Below are positions 33,513 to 41,931 of a stretch of DNA of 64,000 nucleotides, one piece after another. The first letter of the stretch is position 1. Each line of letters opens with the position of its first letter. The DNA is taken from assembly GCF_024600715.1 (NCBI RefSeq), contig NZ_CP102332.1, positions 186,001 to 250,000 of the forward strand, in the 5' to 3' direction. Source of the DNA: Streptomyces changanensis. GTDB taxonomy: Bacteria; Actinomycetota; Actinomycetes; Streptomycetales; Streptomycetaceae. Both the position numbers and the translations under genes were made by a program. The notes under the pieces are model-generated. The model was not told the DNA's origin, did not search any database, and saw only the letters and a list, made by a program, of their open reading frames with translations.

Positions 33513-34205
33513 GTGACGGGCGTGGTCGGCCACCGGGGCCGTCCCGTGAAACCCGTGCCCCCGGGACCCATCGGCGAGTTCGCCGAGCGGCTGCGCCTGG
33601 CCCGGCGGTACCGGGGCCTGTCCCGGGAGGAGGTCGCGAAGGCGATGGCCTGCTCCCTCGCCACCGTCCGCCGCGCCGAGGCGGGGGACACGCTCCCGCA
33701 ACTCCCCATCGCCCGCTCCCACGCCGCCGCCTGCGGGGTCGACCCGGACGAGGTGGAAATCCTGTGGAAGCGGGCCCGCCGGGCCGACCGCCGCCGGCGC
33801 GCCCCCGCCGCGCCGGACCTGTCGGCGGAGCTGCGCTCGGTGTGCGGCTTCGCGGGCCTCGGCGCCGTGCTCGCCGACGCGTACGACGAGGCGGGGGCAC
33901 CGTCGTACCGGGAGCTGGAGCGCAGGGCCAGGCGCGCCCGGGACCTGCCGCCCCTGTCCCGCTCCACCATCGGGCGCGTCCTCGCGGGCGCGCCCCTGTC
34001 GGAACGACGGATGCTGGCCTTCCTCACCGCGTGCGGGGTGCCGGAGGAGACGTTCCCGCGGTGGCTGCGGGCGCACCGTCGCGCCCACCGCAGCCGCACC
34101 CTCGCCAAGCGGCGGCTGAGCGGGGTACGGGCGGCCGAGGCGGCCTGGGCCGGCCGGTCCCGGCTGGAGTACGAGCGGGCGCTCGGCTCGCTCCGGTCTC
34201 CGTGA
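33513..34205 (+). CDS. XRE-family regulator with a second helical domain, 230 aa
   Basis: HTH: GEFAERLRLARRYRGLSREEVAKAMACSLATVRRAEAGDTLP. A second domain (LERRARRARDLPPLSRSTIGRVLAGAPLSERRMLAFLTACGVPEE) resembles the helical repeats in Streptomyces helix-turn-helix proteins of unknown ligand. GTG at 33513 follows the small membrane protein gene by 4 bases; GTG at 33546 is an alternative. The two genes likely form one transcript, so the regulator may act with the membrane protein. Confidence 0.78.
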   Translation: MTGVVGHRGRPVKPVPPGPIGEFAERLRLARRYRGLSREEVAKAMACSLATVRRAEAGDTLPQLPIARSHAAACGVDPDEVEILWKRARRADRRRRAPAAPDLSAELRSVCGFAGLGAVLADAYDEAGAPSYRELERRARRARDLPPLSRSTIGRVLAGAPLSERRMLAFLTACGVPEETFPRWLRAHRRAHRSRTLAKRRLSGVRAAEAAWAGRSRLEYERALGSLRSP

Positions 34206-34365
34206 CCGACCGCTCGACGGATGCCGTCGCACAGACGGCCCCCGCGAGCGGCCCGGGGCCGACCCCCGGTGGGCGGGCGCTCGGGGCCCGTACGCCCGGG
34301 CGCGTCCGGGCCGGGACCGCACGCCGTCCCGGCCCGTACCGCCCGGGACGGTGGACGGCCCGCTG

Positions 34366-35487
34366 TCAGTCGTTCGCCGCCCACTGATGGGCGCCGCCCT
34401 GGTGGACCGCGGCGTACACCCGGTCGCGGAGCCGGTTCGCCTCACGGTCGGCGAGGGTCCGGCCCAAGGGCCGCAGTACCACCTTCAGCAGGACGTTCTT
34501 CTGGTCGGGCCGGGCGCCGAGGCGCGCCAGGGCCTGGGGTGGGAGCTCCCCGCACGGCGTCTCCGCCAGGATCTCCACCGACTCGACGCAGTCGGCGTCC
34601 GCGCCCAACGCGTCGCGGACCCGGTCGCCCAGGTCCTCGACGAGGTCGTCGCGGTCCACGGCGACGGAGATGTCGCGGCGGACGGCGGGCATCGCCGAGA
34701 CCGGCCGGTACGGCGTGAGGTCCGTCATCTGCGCGGCGACGGACGGCTCCGTCGACCGCAGCAGGCGGATGTCGGGGATGCCCTTGAGCAGCATCAGCAC
34801 GCGGTCCAGGCCCATGCCGAGGGCCAGCCCGCTCCACTCGCCGTCGAGGCCGGCGCGCGCCGGCACCTCCGGGTGGGCGAGCCCGCACTCGGCGACCTCC
34901 ACCCACGTGTCGCCGGAGGCCACGTCGACCTGCCGGCCGGCCAGGGTGTAGGGGTGGACGCGCTCCTCGCAGCGGTGGGGCGACCCGGGGAGCAGCGCGC
35001 CCAGCAGCACGGTGACCATCTCGTCCAGGTCGTCCGGGGTCAGGCGGGCGGGGCGGCGGGTGACGCGCCACAGGTCGAGCTGGTGCGGGGTGCCGGTGTG
35101 CAGCCGGTCGATGGAGTCGCGGCGGTACACCAGACCGGGGCAGACCAGCAGCACGTCGTCGGACGGGTCGGCGGCCAGCGCCCGCAGCGCTCCCGGGACC
35201 AGCGCGCTGGAGTGGCTGCGCAGCATCCGCCGGTCGTCGACGTACCGGGTGTAGCGGGCGTCGCGGCTGATGTCGTCGGCGCCGTAGCCGAGGTGGTCGT
35301 AGTTGTCGGCGACGGCGACGATCCGCTCGCCGCGCCACCAGCGGACCTCACACCCCCAGTGGTCGGCGAGCGCGCCGACGGCACGTTCGAGGAGTGATTG
35401 GAGGGCGTGGGGGCCGGCGGCGGGGTCGGTGAGGTCGCGGACCGCGAGGGCGTCGGCGAGTCGGGCGGCGGAGAGGTGGGCGTGCAC
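34366..35487 (-). CDS. Stand-alone PheS-like class II ligase with FDX-ACB domain (SrmL type), 373 aa
   Basis: Residues about 90-245 show the class II aminoacyl-tRNA synthetase core in its PheS form: HSSALVPGALRAL (motif 1-like), YRRDSIDRLHTGTPHQLDLW (motif 2; PheS has FHQxE) and LALGMGLDRVLMLLKGIPDIR (motif 3). Residues about 265-370 form a ferredoxin-fold anticodon-binding (FDX-ACB) domain (AVRRDISVAVDRDD ... VVLRPLGRTLADREANRLRDRV), normally found on PheT. This is the layout of mitochondrial monomeric PheRS, but no coiled coil is present. I recall the NCBI label PheS-related mystery ligase SrmL; substrate unknown. GTG at 35487 has AGGAG. Confidence 0.85.
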   Translation of the reverse strand: MHAHLSAARLADALAVRDLTDPAAGPHALQSLLERAVGALADHWGCEVRWWRGERIVAVADNYDHLGYGADDISRDARYTRYVDDRRMLRSHSSALVPGALRALAADPSDDVLLVCPGLVYRRDSIDRLHTGTPHQLDLWRVTRRPARLTPDDLDEMVTVLLGALLPGSPHRCEERVHPYTLAGRQVDVASGDTWVEVAECGLAHPEVPARAGLDGEWSGLALGMGLDRVLMLLKGIPDIRLLRSTEPSVAAQMTDLTPYRPVSAMPAVRRDISVAVDRDDLVEDLGDRVRDALGADADCVESVEILAETPCGELPPQALARLGARPDQKNVLLKVVLRPLGRTLADREANRLRDRVYAAVHQGGAHQWAAND

Positions 35488-35711
35488 GGTGACTCCTGGG
35501 GAGCGGTGGCGGGTGGTGGTTCGGGATCACCCCCCGGCCCCTGGGTCCACCGCTCGACGGGTCAGTTCACCCGGCGCGTGCGCGGACGCGGCGAACTCCG
35601 ACCCCTGCGGCGCCCTCGGGGGGCCGGGGGGCCGGTAAATCGACGCGAGTTCGCCACGACGGCCACGGACGCAGCGTAAGCGCGGGCCCGTCCCGACCGC
35701 CACGGGTTATC

Positions 35712-35880
35712 TCACCCGTGGGCGTCGTCCCGGGGGCGCCGGACGAAGCACTCCGTGAGCCGCCGCGCGTCGGCCAGGACGACCGCGCCGAGCGCCTCCT
35801 CCGCGAGGTCGCGGCCGAGCGTCGGGCCCGGACGGGGAGCGGAGCTGCGCCCCGGAGGGCGAACAGGTACGGGTGGAGAT
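35712..35880 (-). pseudogene. Possible remnant of a gene end (frameshifted)
   Basis: On the minus strand, reading back from a stop at 35712, one frame gives LGRDLAEEALGAVVLADARRLTECFVRRP, which looks like real protein, while the neighbouring frame upstream gives VSLAGDLHPYLFALRG. Joining them needs a frameshift at about 35830. I cannot name the family. The rest of 35488-35934 shows no gene. Confidence 0.25.
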
Positions 35881-35934
35881 CGCCGGCGAGGCTGACCCGG
35901 GCGGGCTCGCGTCGTCCTCGTTCAGGCTTCCTTG

Positions 35935-36498
35935 TCAGCGAGCCTGGTCGCTCTTCGGCCCGATGCCCAGGCCTTTGATCCTGGTCGGGGTTCCCTCCGG
36001 GGCGAACGAGTGGTGGAAGGTGAAGGCGTGCGGCGCGGAGCCGTGGTCGTGGAGGTGTTCCAGCCTGGAAACCCCGTCCTGCCAGGTGGGTATCACGCCG
36101 TCGGGGACCCACCAGAACACGTGATTGGGGTGTCCTGTCCTCTCGAACCAGTCGTGACGCCGGTTCAGCGCCTGTCGGTGCAGACCGGTGTAGACGGCGT
36201 CGAAGGCGGGGCGCAGGTCGGTCCAGAGTGAGAGGGTCGTGGCCAGGGCGGTGGTTTCCACCGTTCGGCCCTTGCCGTACCAGGTCGGTACGGCGAACTC
36301 TCCCCATGCACCCCAGTCCAAGTCGAAGTGTGTGCTCCGGTCGCCGGCCGCCGCTTCGGCATGAGCGAGGTATCCGGGGTGTCGGCTGATCGTCCGATAG
36401 ATGGCCTCGCCGCTGTCGTGGAGCTCGCGTGTGAGAGGTGCGGGATCGGCGAGAGGTGACTTCAGGACGCCGAAGGTGTACAGCGCGAGATGGGGCAT
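35935..36498 (-). CDS. DUF3291 domain protein, 187 aa
   Basis: MPHLALYTFGVLKSPLADP at the start, YRTISRHPGYLAHAEAA, then WGEFAVPTWYGKGRTVETTALATTLSLW and WWVPDGVIPTWQDGVSRLEHLHDHG. These are the landmarks of DUF3291, related to the dimeric alpha-beta barrel group (monooxygenase-like). No known reaction. ATG at 36498 has AGGGAGAG upstream. DNA here is slightly lower in GC than its surroundings, which may hint at transfer. Confidence 0.82.
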   Translation of the reverse strand: MPHLALYTFGVLKSPLADPAPLTRELHDSGEAIYRTISRHPGYLAHAEAAAGDRSTHFDLDWGAWGEFAVPTWYGKGRTVETTALATTLSLWTDLRPAFDAVYTGLHRQALNRRHDWFERTGHPNHVFWWVPDGVIPTWQDGVSRLEHLHDHGSAPHAFTFHHSFAPEGTPTRIKGLGIGPKSDQAR

Positions 36499-36782
36499 GC
36501 GTCTCTCCCTGGTCGGGGGTGCCTGGTGGACCCGTTTCGGTGGCCTACGCACAGGGGCGAGGATTCGTGGGGCGTGACCGACTCGTCCCGTCGCGGGTGG
36601 CTCAGCCGGAGGAACTCCTGTGCGAGCGATCGTGGGCGATCGCCGAGGACCAGGTGAAAGTAGCCGCCTCCGCGGGCCATGTCGAAGTTGCGTTTTCCCC
36701 GTCCGAGTGGCCTCCTCCACCGGACATTGCGGGGCTGGGGCGGGGCGGTGACGGGCGGGGCGGGCTGCGGGTACCAGTGATC

Positions 36783-37010
36783 CACTTCGGGCGGCCGGCT
36801 CACCGCGGCGTTCCCGAACGCGGTCATGGTCCACACGCCCGTGCACGCCTCCTGGCTCGACCACGTCGAGGTCCACTTCTCCGCCGTCCGGCGCAAGGCC
36901 CTCCCGCCCGACGCCGTCACCGACCTCACGACCTCACGACCTCACCGAGGTCAGGGACCGGTTCAGCACCTGCGAGGACCGCCACAACGCCACGGTGCCG
37001 CCATCCCGGC
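36783..37010 (+). mobile_element. IS630-family transposase remnant
   Basis: The translated plus strand reads GGRLTAAFPNAVMVHTPVHASWLDHVEVHFSAVRRKALPP then DLTEVRDRF and CEDRHNA, the last part of the IS630 DDE domain including the catalytic Glu (HVE). At 36921-36944 the 8-base unit CGACCTCA is present three times where one is expected, which shifts the frame. The 5' three-quarters of the element and its ends are missing. Non-functional. Confidence 0.75.
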
Positions 37011-37053
37011 AGCGTGGACGACCCCCGAAGGGTGTACGGAGGCGACCACTCAG

Positions 37054-38262
37054 TCAGCCACGCGGGGAGTGTTCCGGCGCCTCGGGCTCGGAGACGACGA
37101 GGCGGTCCGCCAGGCGGTGCGCCTGTACGAGCAGGGTGCCGTAGGTCGCCACCGCGTCAGGGTCGTCCGGCCTCGACCGGGCCGCGTCGTGGCGGAGCTC
37201 GTCGAGTGAGCGGCGCAGTTCCTCGACCGCCTCGCCCAGCTCCTGCTCGCACCGCTCACCGAAGCGGCTGTGGCCGTAGAGGCGCAGGGTGTGGGCGGTC
37301 TGGCGCAGGAAGCTCGCGTAGCGCCGGGCGAGGGCGGTGTCGGGACGGGCCGCGGCGCGCTTCTCGGAGGCGGCGTCGCGGACGGCGCGGGTCACCTCGG
37401 CGGTGTGGACGGCCGCGTAGTCGAGGACCAGGACGGCGTCGTCGTAGTCCTTGTCAAGTGTCGCGGTGCCGTACGCGCGGCGGCGCGGGTTGGCGCGCAG
37501 GCTCTCCCGGGTGCGGCCGATCGCCTCGCGGGCCTGGTCGACGAGGCGGTGCAGGTGCAGGGCGCGCTCGTGGCAGGCGTCCGCCTCGTCCGGGTCCCAC
37601 CGGTCCGCGTCCAGGCCGTCGGCGACCGCGTGGAGGATGTCGTGGGCCTCGCGGGTGGCGTCCTGGAGCGCGGCGCGCGTGTCGCGCAGGTACACCGGGG
37701 GCCGGACGACGGCGTTGACGGTGATGCCGACCACCGCTCCGAAGAGGGTCTCGACGATCCGGGCCGTGGAGGTGGCGACGCTGACGGACGGTCCGGTCAG
37801 GACGAACAGGGCGCCGGTGGCGGCGTAGATGCCCTGGCTGCCGAGGCGCCGCCAGTTGCCGAGCAGCACGACGGTGGGCAGCACGAGGGCCATCGCCGCC
37901 ATCTTGCTGTCCAGCAACAGCGCGACCGCGGTGGCCGCGACCGTGCCGGTCGTGATCGCCGCGACCTGCTGGAGGCCGTGGGCGATGGACCGGTACACGG
38001 TCGACTCGACCAGGACGATCGCCACCCAGGGCGCGACGAACGCCATGGGTGCCTCCAGCCACAGGCCCGCGACCGCCCAGGCGATCCAGGCGGCCAGCGC
38101 CGCCTTCACCGCCTGCACGGCCACGTCGCGTTCCCGCCCCGGCCCGGCGAACGCCCGGGTGAGGGTCCGGCCCACGGTCTTGAGATGGCGCCCTGCCTGT
38201 CGGGCCGTGGCTGGTATCGGATGCATGGGAGTGCGGGTGCCCGGTGCGGGCGACGTATGCAC
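37054..38262 (-). CDS. FUSC/aromatic acid exporter (ArAE) family protein, 402 aa
   Basis: Six hydrophobic segments in about residues 45-195 (VKAALAAWIAWAVAGLW, AFVAPWVAIVLVESTVYRS, AAITTGTVAATAVALLL, MALVLPTVVLLGN, IYAATGALFVLTGP, LFGAVVGITVNAVVRPP), with the family signature VYRSIAHGLQQVAAITTG. A long cytoplasmic helical tail follows. FUSC proteins export aromatic acids or related compounds. GTG at 38262 (CGGGGT upstream); ATG at 38226 possible. Its 3' end is 44 bases from the IS630 remnant. Confidence 0.88.
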   Translation of the reverse strand: MHTSPAPGTRTPMHPIPATARQAGRHLKTVGRTLTRAFAGPGRERDVAVQAVKAALAAWIAWAVAGLWLEAPMAFVAPWVAIVLVESTVYRSIAHGLQQVAAITTGTVAATAVALLLDSKMAAMALVLPTVVLLGNWRRLGSQGIYAATGALFVLTGPSVSVATSTARIVETLFGAVVGITVNAVVRPPVYLRDTRAALQDATREAHDILHAVADGLDADRWDPDEADACHERALHLHRLVDQAREAIGRTRESLRANPRRRAYGTATLDKDYDDAVLVLDYAAVHTAEVTRAVRDAASEKRAAARPDTALARRYASFLRQTAHTLRLYGHSRFGERCEQELGEAVEELRRSLDELRHDAARSRPDDPDAVATYGTLLVQAHRLADRLVVSEPEAPEHSPRG

Positions 38263-38354
38263 CCCGACGGTGTGGCATACCTATCGTTCCGGCCTGGGAC
38301 CCGGAGGCCGACGGGCACCGGTGGCGCCGGTCGGCGCGGCAGGAGGAGTGGTCC

Positions 38355-38813
38355 GTGGGTCCGGGTGGGCAGGTGCGGTTCCACGCCGCGTGCGGGCACC
38401 TCGTCGCGGCTCCGGCCGAACGTGCCGGACGGGACGTCCGCTGCCCCCACTGCGAGCGGGTGGCGCGCGTACCGGACGACGACGTCCCCTACGCCTCACC
38501 CGTCCCGGCCGCGGGCTGCGGCGGCGGCTCCGTCCCGGGCCCCGTGCCCGGCTCCGGCGGTGGCGTCGAGCCGTTCGCTCTCACGGCCGTCCACGTGGCC
38601 GCCCTGCCGGCGGGCCGTGGACCTTCCTCGCACGCGGGGGCCTCGGCTGGGGCCCCGGGGGGGGTGGGAGGATGGCGCGGCGGTGGACCGCGCTCACGCA
38701 GTGGAGAGGGGAACGTCCATGGAGCCGGCAGCGACGGGCAGGCGAGTCCTGGTCAGCGGCGCGTCACGGGGGCTGGGCCGCGCAGTGGCCCAGGCGTTCG
38801 CGGCCAACGGTGA
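38355..38813 (+). CDS. Zinc-ribbon protein overlapping the next gene, up to 152 aa
   Basis: AGGAGGAG lies 7 bases before GTG 38355. The N-terminal 40 residues are a zinc ribbon: FHAACGHLVAAP, then VRCPHCERVARVPDDD. The rest is Gly/Pro/Ser low-complexity and runs 95 bases into the SDR gene, unusual for a real end. A G8 tract at about 38658 could hide a frameshift, so the true C-terminus may be shorter. Function unknown. Confidence 0.5.
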   Translation: MGPGGQVRFHAACGHLVAAPAERAGRDVRCPHCERVARVPDDDVPYASPVPAAGCGGGSVPGPVPGSGGGVEPFALTAVHVAALPAGRGPSSHAGASAGAPGGVGGWRGGGPRSRSGEGNVHGAGSDGQASPGQRRVTGAGPRSGPGVRGQR

Positions 38814-39486
38814 CCGGGTGGCCGTCCACTTCGGTTCGCGCGCCGAGGACGCCCGCGCGACCCTCGACTCCCTCGCCGGCACGGGCCACGTCCTCACCGG
38901 CGGCGACCTCGCCGACCCGGCGGGCGCGGCGGCCGTGGTGGACGCGGCGGCCGAGGCGCTCGGCGGGATAGACGTGCTGGTGAACAACGCCGCCGTGAAC
39001 GTGCGCCATCCACTGCCGGACACCCCGTACGAGGAGTGGGTGGCGGTGTGGCAGCAGCACGTGGCCGTCAATCTGCTGGCCACGGCGAACCTGAGCCACC
39101 TCGCGGCCCGGCGGATGATCGACCGGGGCCGCGGCGGCCGGATCGTCAATGTCGGGTCCCGCGGCGCCTTCCGCGGCGAACCCGACCACCCGGCCTACGG
39201 GGCGACCAAGGCGGCCGTCCACGCACTGGGCCAGTCCCTCGCGGTCTCCCTGGCGCCCTACGGGATCGGGGTCGCCTCGGTCGCCCCCGGCTTCTTCGCC
39301 ACGGAGCGGGTGTCGCCGCGCCTCGACGGCCCGGAGGGTGCCCGGATCCGCGCCCAGAGCCCCTTCAACCGCGTGGCGGCACCCGAAGAGATCGCCGCAG
39401 CGGTGCTGTGGCTGGCCTCCCCCGCCGCCGAGTGGGCGTCCGGCACCATCCTGGACCTGAACGGCGCCTCGCACCTGCGCAGTTAG
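38719..39486 (+). CDS. Short-chain dehydrogenase/reductase, 255 aa
   Basis: Classical SDR: cofactor loop GASRGLGRAVAQAF, GGDLADPAG, NNAAVN, catalytic Ser in IVNVGSRGAF, Tyr-x-x-x-Lys in PAYGATKAAVHAL, then VAPGFFATERV and WASGTILDLNG. His/Arg after the first strand (HFGSRAE) suggests NADPH. Oxidises or reduces an alcohol/ketone; substrate unknown. ATG at 38719 has GGAGAGGGG. Confidence 0.92.
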   Translation: MEPAATGRRVLVSGASRGLGRAVAQAFAANGDRVAVHFGSRAEDARATLDSLAGTGHVLTGGDLADPAGAAAVVDAAAEALGGIDVLVNNAAVNVRHPLPDTPYEEWVAVWQQHVAVNLLATANLSHLAARRMIDRGRGGRIVNVGSRGAFRGEPDHPAYGATKAAVHALGQSLAVSLAPYGIGVASVAPGFFATERVSPRLDGPEGARIRAQSPFNRVAAPEEIAAAVLWLASPAAEWASGTILDLNGASHLRS

Positions 39487-39661
39487 GGCGACACCCGGCG
39501 CGCCCCGGCGCGACATCCGACCCGCCCCGGCCGCAGCCGGCATCGGAGCGGCGGCCACAGGGGCACCCGAGCGGCGGGGCGTGGGCGCCCGGCGCGGCCG
39601 GGGGCACCCGCCCGGCCACGGGCAGCCCCGTTCGCCGGGCGGCACGGCCGCGGCCGTGGGG

Positions 39662-40237
39662 TCATCGGGTGTCCGCGGCCACCGCCGACCCGGCCCGGTC
39701 GCGGGACAGCCGCCAGACGCGCACCTCGCCGGTCTCCCCGGGGGCGAGGCTCTCCGCGGGGCGGCGGGGCCGTTCGGTGAAGCCGAGGCGGACCGGTACG
39801 GCGCCGCTGGCGGTGTTGGCCGGCGCGTGGACGATCTCGACGTGGTCGACGCCGGGCAGACGGAGGGCCTGCTCGGTCAGGGCGCGCGCGGCCCGGGTGG
39901 CCACGCCGCGACCGGTGGCGGCGGGGTGCAGCCAGTAGCCGATCTCGCGGGTGTCGTCCGGGGTGTCGTCGTGCCGCAGCAGCGTGGCGGCGCCGACGAG
40001 GGCGCCGTCCAGCACCACGGCGTAGGTGTACTCCTCGCCGCTTGCCCAGCACGCGGCGCGGTCCGCCAGGAAACCGGCGGTCCTCGCCCGGCTGTGCTCG
40101 GCGACCCAGGGCATCCAGGGGCGCAGGTGCTCCAGCGACTCCTCGATGACCCGGAACAGCTCCGGGAGGTCCGCCCCGCCGTCGAAGGCGCGCAGGGTGA
40201 GGTCGTCGAGCTCGATCACTTCCGGGGGGAGGTCCAT
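39662..40237 (-). CDS. GNAT N-acetyltransferase (RimJ/RimL type), 191 aa
   Basis: LTLRAFDGGADLPELFRVIEES, MPWVAEHSRARTAGFL, AVVLDGALVGAATL, then EIGYWLHPAATGRGVATRAARAL (acetyl-CoA loop) and NTASGAVPVRLGFTE. This is the RimJ/RimL branch, N-terminal or small-molecule acetylation. ATG at 40237 with GGGGGGAGG upstream. Monocistronic by appearance. Confidence 0.88.
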   Translation of the reverse strand: MDLPPEVIELDDLTLRAFDGGADLPELFRVIEESLEHLRPWMPWVAEHSRARTAGFLADRAACWASGEEYTYAVVLDGALVGAATLLRHDDTPDDTREIGYWLHPAATGRGVATRAARALTEQALRLPGVDHVEIVHAPANTASGAVPVRLGFTERPRRPAESLAPGETGEVRVWRLSRDRAGSAVAADTR

Positions 40238-40400
40238 CCGAGGATGATCGTACGGCCGGCCCGGGACGGCAACGGTTTCCACTCCCTGTCCGACGGCCCA
40301 CCCGACGGCGTCGCGGGTCTGCGCGTGCGAACGGGGCGTACGGGGCGCGCGCCGGCTGCCGCGCCCGGGATCCCGGCACCGGGCGCGGCAGCCGCACCCG

Positions 40401-40519
40401 GCGGGTCCCCGCCCGGGGAGCCGGGCCGGGGAGCCGGGGAGCCGGACCGGAGCCGGACCGGGGAGCCGGACCGGGGCGGCCGTACCCAGCGGGTCCCCGC
40501 CCGGGGAGCCGGGCCGGGG
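40401..40519. repeat. 31-base direct repeat in a GC-rich spacer
   Basis: The segment 40401-40431 (starting GCGGGTCCCCGCCCGGGG) is repeated exactly at 40489-40519. Between and around are GGAGCCGGACCGG-type units. The whole 40238-40637 interval has no gene. Confidence 0.75.
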
Positions 40520-40637
40520 CGGCCGGACCGGAGCCGGACCGGGGCGGCCTCCCGGGCGCGCCCGGGTCCGTCGGCGTCCAGCCGCCCGCCCGGACGGCGG
40601 GCCGGTCCGGGCGGGCGGCGAGCGGCGGGGCGGGTGG

Positions 40638-41441
40638 CTACCGGTAGGTGATGTCCGAGGCGGCGTACCGGCAGTGGGTGCCGTCGGGACCGCTGCCGTT
40701 GGTGGTCGGCTCCTTGCCGGTGTTGTTGCCGATGTACTTCTGGCAGGGGACGATCTTCCTGTCTGTGTCACCGACCACGGTGATGTTCCGGAGGGTCGCG
40801 GAGTCGCCGTAGTTGGTGTTGATGCCGACGATCCTGCTGCCCTTCCAGCTCACCTCGATGGTGTCGAGGTTGATCGTCCGCTTGTGCTGCGTCTTGCAGT
40901 TGCCGCAGGAGCGGACGAAGGTGCCGAAGTTCTTGACGGCGAAGTTCGACACGTTGAGCGTGCCGGCGCCGTTGAACTGGAACACCTTGTCGCCGGCCTC
41001 CTTCGCGCCACCGCCGTTGATCGTGTACACGCTGGAGGCGGAGGTGCCGCGGAAGGTGGCGGCGTCCTCGCCGACGTCCTCCCACCAGACGTTCTGCAGG
41101 GTGCAGCTCCCGAGGCAGTGGATGCCGTCGGCGGCGGGCGAGCCGATGACGACGTTCTTCAGGACAGTGCCCGCAGCCAGCTGGAGGATCGGTCCCTGGC
41201 CCTCGTCCTGGCTCCCCGAGCCGAGGTCCCCCGTGCCGTAGAGGCGCTTCATCCCGTAGTCCTTGGTGCCGGACAGGGAGATGGTGGAGGCCACCGCCTG
41301 GCTTCCGTTGGGCGTCGGCCAGGTAGCAGCGCTCGCCGAGGACGACCCGCCAGTCATGAGCATGCCAATACTGAGCGTGAGTGTGGCGGTGGCTCCCGTC
41401 AGTACGCGCCCGTGTCGGCGCGGCCGTGCCGCAGACCTCAT
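40638..41441 (-). CDS. Secreted pectate lyase, family PL3, 267 aa
   Basis: Signal peptide over about residues 1-38 (twin basic RRHGRVLTG, then hydrophobic; cleaved near ASA-ATWP). The PL3 beta-helix is recognised by WEDVGEDAATFRG (catalytic/Ca region), GDKVFQFNGAGTLNVSNFAVKNFGTFVRSCGNC and the late Cys pair. It cleaves pectate by beta-elimination. ATG at 41441 has AAGGAG. Upstream are two kinds of palindromic sites that may control it. Confidence 0.93.
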   Translation of the reverse strand: MRSAARPRRHGRVLTGATATLTLSIGMLMTGGSSSASAATWPTPNGSQAVASTISLSGTKDYGMKRLYGTGDLGSGSQDEGQGPILQLAAGTVLKNVVIGSPAADGIHCLGSCTLQNVWWEDVGEDAATFRGTSASSVYTINGGGAKEAGDKVFQFNGAGTLNVSNFAVKNFGTFVRSCGNCKTQHKRTINLDTIEVSWKGSRIVGINTNYGDSATLRNITVVGDTDRKIVPCQKYIGNNTGKEPTTNGSGPDGTHCRYAASDITYR

Positions 41442-41501
41442 GGTCCGACTCCTTCTGTCGTGGTGCGTCGCGACGGGCGGAGGGGGTGCGGCGCTCACCG
41501 A

Positions 41502-41532
41502 AACGGCGTTCATGTTTGTGAACGGCGTTCAC
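41502..41532. promoter_or_regulatory. Palindrome and direct repeat upstream of the PL3 gene
   Basis: GTGAACGGCGTTCAC (41518-41532) is a perfect 6+3+6 palindrome, and AACGGCGTTCA occurs at both 41502-41512 and 41521-41531, 19 bases apart. They lie 61-91 bases before the lyase start on the minus strand, a fitting place for a repressor. Confidence 0.6.
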
Positions 41533-41670
41533 CAGGCAAAGCACTCCTGCAGGAGAGCCGCACCGCGAGGGCCACGGCGGGACATCTCCCACCACGTACA
41601 CCCAGGCACACGACCCCACCCACCCGCCACGCAACCCGTGGGGGAATCACATTTCTGAACGGAAGGTAGA

Positions 41671-41686
41671 GTGCAAGCGCTTTCCC
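41671..41686. promoter_or_regulatory. LacI-type operator candidate
   Basis: GTGCAAGCGCTTTCCC holds the AAGCGCTT core (41675-41682) typical of LacI-family sugar repressors. It is 230 bases upstream of the PL3 gene, and about 110 from the DUF6126 gene end. Confidence 0.45.
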
Positions 41687-41787
41687 GTCAACGCTCCGCA
41701 CAGAAACCCGTGAACGACGACGGACGGGACGCCCCCTTGAGAAGGGCGCCCCGTGGCGTGACACGGGCACGCGGGAGTCGGCGGGGG

Positions 41788-41931
41788 CTACTTGTCGCCG
41801 CCCAGGGTGAACAGCAGGTACAGGAATCCGGAGAACAGATGGCCGGCCACGATGTACGCGAACAGCCGGAGGACCAGTCCACGGGGGAAACGGCCGTCTC
41901 CGCGTTCGACGCCGGTGTCTTCACGAGGCAT
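41788..41931 (-). CDS. DUF6126-type small membrane protein, 47 aa
   Basis: Reads MPREDTGVERGDGRFPRG then a membrane helix LVLRLFAYIVAGHLFSGFLYLLF. This short family is found beside XRE-cupin regulators; here its ATG overlaps the end of that gene by 11 bases, so translation is coupled. Function unknown. Confidence 0.75.
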   Translation of the reverse strand: MPREDTGVERGDGRFPRGLVLRLFAYIVAGHLFSGFLYLLFTLGGDK

